64,000 nucleotides of DNA from Liriodendron chinense (lineage: Eukaryota; Streptophyta; Magnoliopsida; Magnoliales; Magnoliaceae), in contig PVNU02003892.1 of the NCBI GenBank assembly GCA_003013855.2, positions 930,001 to 994,000 on the forward strand. Direction: 5' to 3'. Below are positions 60,216-64,000 of the stretch, one piece after another (position 1 is the first letter of the stretch; each line of letters starts with the position of its first letter). The position numbers and the translations under genes are program-made. The notes beneath the pieces are model-generated. The model saw only the letters and a list, made by a program, of their open reading frames with translations, was not told the origin of the DNA and searched no databases.

Positions 60216-60690
60216 GCGCACGTTAGCGCAGACCCGAGTTTTCTTCCCCGTACTTGGCACGGCTGAAATCATTTAAACTGGACAAGGAAATCTTCTGTCG
60301 TTTTTCGCCCGATACCACATACTCCAATTCGGCCCGCTCGCGCGGGGAGAATCATCACCGCTGGCGCACGTTAGCAGGTACCCGTCCTTTCCGTTCTGCT
60401 CCGCAGCTTCAGATCGTTTCCGACGCATTTGCGCGACCGGAACGGAAGCGAAGGAAGAAGGTTGGTAGAAAGAGCTTCCGATCTTCGGTCTTTTTTAGCT
60501 TTTGTTTTTTCATTTTCCCTTTCTCTTGCTGTCGCTGTCTGAACCTCCACGCGCACGTTAGCACACAGCCCGCTTCCTTTCCCTTTATTTCCCAGCTCAG
60601 ATGGTTTTCTCCTCATTTGCGTTGTCAAAACGGAAAACGGTCGCGTAAGAAAGAAAGAGTTTCATGCTCCAAAACTCAGAAAATTTTAAT
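60216..60690 (+). promoter_or_regulatory. Transporter promoter/5' leader with three diverged direct repeats
   Basis: GCGCACGTTAGC occurs at 60216, 60364 and 60551. The last two copies continue with a shared layout: TCCTTTCC, CAGCTTCAGAT/CAGCTCAGATGG, ATTTGCG, ACGG and AAGAAAG. The region is GC-richer than its surroundings. The 158-codon frame over it (60254-60730) has no recognisable domain and lies before the 5'-leader acceptor at 61053, so I treat the region as a leader. Confidence 0.5.
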
Positions 60691-61077
60691 ATTTCTCCTT
60701 TTCTTTTCAAAAATTTCGACTGAAAACTGACAAATCGGTTTTCAATTCTTGTGCTTCTGTGATTTTAGATCACTGAGTTTCATTTATAGCTGCATAATCT
60801 ATGAAGGGATGGAATTTCTGTCCTTGATTAGGGAAAAAGCTTCTGTTTTTAGCTCCAAATCTTAGGGAGAATGTCAGTTCGGGTAGTGGAATTTGCGAAT
60901 TTTGAGACCATATCAAACTCTATTCAATTCCTCGATCTGTCCTTTTTGTAATTGGCGGTGATTAGTTTATAGAATTGACGATGTGACAGTTGCAGTCAGA
61001 ATGATCTTTCATTTGTAATTCGATTCTCTAACTCTAGTTTTTTTTTTTTTCAGTGGAAAGGCTGATATTGTTTGGGC

Positions 61078-62134
61078 ATGCTGGGACGCCCAATTCTGCG
61101 TGAATCTTCTTCGATGCACAAACGGTTGCCATCGAGGGAGAGCATGGATCTACTCGACAGAGAAGGTAATTCAGTTGGTTGGATGATCTTGATTCTTAAC
61201 CCCTTCTTGAAAATAGGTTTGTTCATTCATGTTTTAGTGTTTTTATTTTTTTAATTTTAAATCGCCAATTGATTAATTTGTAATGTCTCTTTTCTAGTTG
61301 AAATTATTGAATTCTATTTTTCACGTCATTTGGCTGGCCCATTTATTGGGATAAAGATCAAACACACTGCCTTATCAAGTAATGGGCTTGATAAAGTTGC
61401 AGAACCAATGTATTTCCGTCTCTTGTCACTATTGGAAATGTTTCTTATCCAAGCAGAAACTTTTTATGTCACTATAATGGCAGGATTCCGCCTTATTGAT
61501 ATGCATCCAAACACAAATCTTGGTATAAGAGTTTTTATTGTATTTGGAGTGTACCTATTTTTAGATTCATGTTTGAAACTGATCTTAATTTTTATAACTA
61601 AATCCTCGTGGGTTTCAGAACGTTCACAGAATGGTATAGGGCAAGAAGGTACACACCCTTCCTGGAGACTCTCTTTGCCGCATGTCTGTGTGGCTACCAT
61701 TTGTTCATTCTTATTTGGTTACCACATCGGGTATGTATCTTTGAAGCTTATCATCTCGTTTTGAGATGTATCTCTAGAGCATATATAGCATGGAAAACAG
61801 CAAATTGATTTGTGGTCTTTGCTGCAGAGTTGTTAACGAGCCACTTGAAAGCATTGCTTTAGATCTTGGGTTTGGTGGGAATACTTTGGCTGAAGGTACT
61901 TGTTTTTATAATGGGATTTTCTGTCACAGCTATTTATTAATTTGTATCTTGCGTTTTGGGTTGCTGTTTTTATAGAGCTGTGTATCTTATGGTGGACATA
62001 GGTCTTGTTGTTAGTATTTGTTTGGGTGGTGCCTTTGTTGGATGTCTTCTTAGTGGTTGGATTGCTGATGGGATTGGACGTCGTAGGGCTTTCCAGTTGA
62101 GTGCTTTGCCAATGATTATTGGGGCTTCTATCAG
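61078..62134 (+). CDS. Plastidic glucose transporter-like sugar transporter (MFS), 5' part
   Basis: Coding exons 61078-61165, 61619-61730, 61828-61895 and 62002-62134 join in phase and give the first 133 residues; the gene then leaves through an intron. A leader intron ends at 61053 (T-run, then CAG). The protein starts MLGRPILRESSS. It continues with PSWRLSLPHV and TM1 (VATICSFLFGYHIG), then VVNEPLESIALDLGF, TM2 (VVSICLGGAFVG) and the MFS loop GWIADGIGRRRAF. This is the N-terminal order of the SGB1 / probable plastidic glucose transporter 2-3 group, which moves hexoses by H+ coupling or facilitation across the plastid envelope or Golgi. A transit peptide is not obvious. The remaining exons were not found before 64000, probably because of a long last visible intron. 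Confidence 0.9.
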
Positions 62135-62199
62135 GTAACATAACTAAAATTACTCCTGGCTTTTATAGTGATGTTTTATGTTGGTACTGTATCTAGTTT

Positions 62200-63159
62200 T
62201 TTTTTTTTTTTTTTTTTGAGAGAGAGAGATGATAAAATTTTTATTAGAAAGACTCGAAAAAAACGAACAAAGAATACAACACCCGCACAACCCACAATCA
62301 GGCCCACCACTTAGAAAACTGAAAATTGTACTAATAACCACCTCAGCTCTAGGCCGAAGATTTCTGAAGCAATACCCATTCCTTGCTCCCCAAATAGCCT
62401 AAAACACCGCCATAATGAGAAGCCTCCACCTAGCTTTACCCGGTTTTCCCCGCTCCTCCTCCTCGCCAAACCCAAAGAAGCTCTTCCACTGACTTCGGCA
62501 TAACCCAAAAAAAGTGGAACAACGAAAAGAAGTAGCTCCACACCTTATCAGCAAACTGATAATGAATGAACAAGTGGTCTATAGTTTCTTCATTGGCCAT
62601 GCACATGCAGCAAATATTGGGAAGGATTATCTCTCTTATCTATAAATTATCAATAGTCAGGATTCTCTTTCGTCACACCAACCTTATGAAGACTGTCACC
62701 CGAGGAGGGGCCCCGTACGACCAAAGATGGAAAGGGTGCAGGAGGGGTTGCTGTGCAGGATCCGAGACTACACCAAGTATAGACTTGACCGAAAATAACC
62801 CAGAAGCATTTCTCGCCCAAACCATATCATCTTCCTCTTGCACCTCTACCTTGGCATGCCTTAGAAACTCAAGCAAATCAGCAAACTCCTCAATTTCTGA
62901 GTCTAATAAGTTCCTTAGACAAGGGGGTGCCCACACAACTGAACCACCCAAGATCGAGAAACAATCCGCCGTGGATGCGAAACGATCGGTATCTAGACTC
63001 ATGATTCTTGGAAACGAAATCTGCAACTCTTGATCCTCACACCAAACATCTACCCAAAAACGAGTGCGAGTCCCATTGCCCATTGAGAAGGATAACTAGG
63101 TGCTTGGTAGCCCCCACCGCTTTCTAAACTGCAGAAGCCCAGTACAACTAGGTGCTCAG
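62200..63159 (-). mobile_element. 5'-truncated LINE (L1-type) in the transporter intron, antisense to the gene
   Basis: The flanks are TACTGTATCTAGTTT (62185-62199) and TACTATATCTAGTTT (63160-63174), a 15-bp target duplication with one difference. The minus-strand poly(A) tail is the T-run from about 62197 to 62218, followed by the LINE-like TCTAATAAAAATTTTATCATC end. Confidence 0.88.
62520..63083 (-). pseudogene. LINE reverse transcriptase C-terminal zinc-binding region (zf-RVT), remnant
   Basis: The frame 62673-63083 begins GNGTRTRFWVDVW and has DDMVWARNASGLFSVKS and LWSYGAPPRV words. After a frameshift the stretch below 62650 reads ICCMCMANEETIDHLFIHYQ with the paired Cys and His of the zf-RVT domain. 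These are the usual C-terminal words of plant L1 ORF2. The catalytic part is missing. Confidence 0.85.
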
Positions 63160-63179
63160 TACTATATCTAGTTTGGTTG

Positions 63180-63884
63180 ATACCCTTCAAAACATGCGCA
63201 TTTTCATGGTGGAAAGTTGGTCTCATGTGAGCTTTTTCACCTAGAAGGCTTTGTTTCTTGATAATACCAATCATCCTTGCTGCTTTTAACTGTCTTGTTG
63301 AATACAAGTTTGCAATATGCCACATGCCCTTCAAACAAAAAACAAAATAATAATGAAAAATGCTAGTATGCAATATTTTGTCTTCACTGATAAGTGGAGC
63401 TGGAACCTGATCATCTTATCAGTTAGTGTCACCTCAGAATCCGATGTCTCCCATTTGTATGGAGCCTAGGTTCACGAGCTTAGTCATTCAAGGGAGAAAT
63501 CACGTGGCAGCTTTTTCTTGTTAAGAATGTAAATATAAACAAGCAATGTCTAGGCTGTATTGCCGAAAATTCTGTTAATTCTATGTTCTAGAGATTCCGT
63601 TCCAATCTGTTTTCAGGAATTTTGTCAGTTCTCTGTATTAGGAGGCACATTATTTGGTATCTGTTTTGATTTGATGGTTCTTGTTACAATCAAATCTCAC
63701 TAAAAGATGAGTCATGCATTTTCAATTTCGATAGAATCTCAATCTTATGAATGGTAAAAAGCGGATTATTAATGGCCTGTTTGGTTGGATGCATTTAGAT
63801 GTATTTCCATGTAATATCTCTCGATTCAGCAATAAGGAGTTGCACCTCGAAAATTGCACGATAACAAGTGATTCCAAGCCAAAA
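63180..63884 (+). other. Transporter intron, no further exon recognised
   Basis: Nothing matches the expected next exon (a segment with small residues leading into LLGRFLVG-like TM3). 63770-63800 shows a TGTTTGGTTGGATGCATTT word of the Tourist-like type without placed borders. Confidence 0.4.
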
Positions 63885-64000
63885 ATTTGGCGGGCCCCAC
63901 CATGATATATGTGTTATATCCATGCTGTCCATTCAATAGTTCAGATCATTTTAGCATATGGGCCCAAAAACGAGGCGCGTTCAACGCTCAAGTGGAACGA
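63885..64000. repeat. Left part of a GGGCCCACC-family foldback, cut by the window end
   Basis: GCGGGCCCCACCATGATATA, CCATGCTGTCCATTC and TCAGATCATTTTAGCATATG match the left arm of the full copies. Confidence 0.65.

Noticed and set aside
60254..60730. 158-codon plus-strand frame before the transporter
   Set aside because: No domain. It spans the three promoter/leader repeats and lies upstream of the leader intron acceptor and the conserved start codon.
61330..61764. 144-codon plus-strand frame covering transporter exon 2
   Set aside because: Reads through the upstream intron. The phase-consistent exon is only 61619-61730.
1..64000. tRNA, rRNA or snRNA genes
   Set aside because: No tRNA A/B boxes with a foldable cloverleaf, and no rRNA or snRNA words, were recognised on reading. 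A tRNAscan-SE/Infernal run would be decisive.

Overview
The window is nuclear DNA of a flowering plant. The evidence is GT-AG introns of 0.1-4.6 kb, plant-specific protein families, Ty1/copia and Ty3/gypsy Tat-type retrotransposons, hAT and Tourist-like MITEs, and long AT-rich intergenic stretches. A family of foldback repeats built around GGGGCCCACC...TTGATGTA is scattered through it. From memory, such repeats are frequent in magnoliid genomes (Magnoliales/Laurales), so I suspect a magnoliid, but I cannot prove this from the sequence alone.

Three host genes can be supported by splice-phase-consistent exons. (1) Minus strand, 1,831-12,331: a TCX5/6-type CXC (tesmin/TSO1/LIN54-like) DNA-binding protein of the plant DREAM/MuvB class. 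Its six exons run from 12.3 kb leftwards and the 3' end was not found. (2) Minus strand, 24,119-30,232: a complete three-exon RNA-binding protein of FUS/TAF15-like layout, with an Asn-rich N-terminus, triple 12-residue SPLRQR repeats, one RanBP2-type zinc finger and an RGG/RS-rich tail. (3) Plus strand, 61,078-62,134 onward: the first four coding exons of a plastidic-glucose-transporter-like sugar transporter (MFS). It leaves the window and carries an antisense 5'-truncated LINE in its fourth visible intron.

Layout: 0-12.7 kb is the TCX gene, whose introns are loaded with a hAT MITE, foldbacks, LINE tails and tandem duplications. 12.7-24 kb is intergenic and has a two-block degenerate minisatellite (14.4-16.9 kb) followed by many foldback elements. 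24-30.3 kb is the FUS-like gene. 30.3-34.8 kb is intergenic with a second hAT element that has a perfect 8-bp target duplication. 34.8-53.5 kb is a nest of retrotransposons. The outermost layer is an old LTR-like remnant. A 17.2-kb copia element (35,046-52,261) sits in it, and a 10.9-kb Tat-type gypsy element (38,952-49,804) is inserted exactly in the copia reverse-transcriptase YVDD codons. The gypsy element carries an antisense, intron-containing accessory gene with its own TATA box between pol and the 3' LTR. 53.5-60 kb is intergenic with more foldbacks. 60.2-64 kb is the transporter gene.

The host genes show no sign of acting as a pathway. Both retrotransposons are inactive: their gag/pol frames carry several stops and frameshifts. 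No RNA genes, CRISPR arrays or organellar insertions were recognised.
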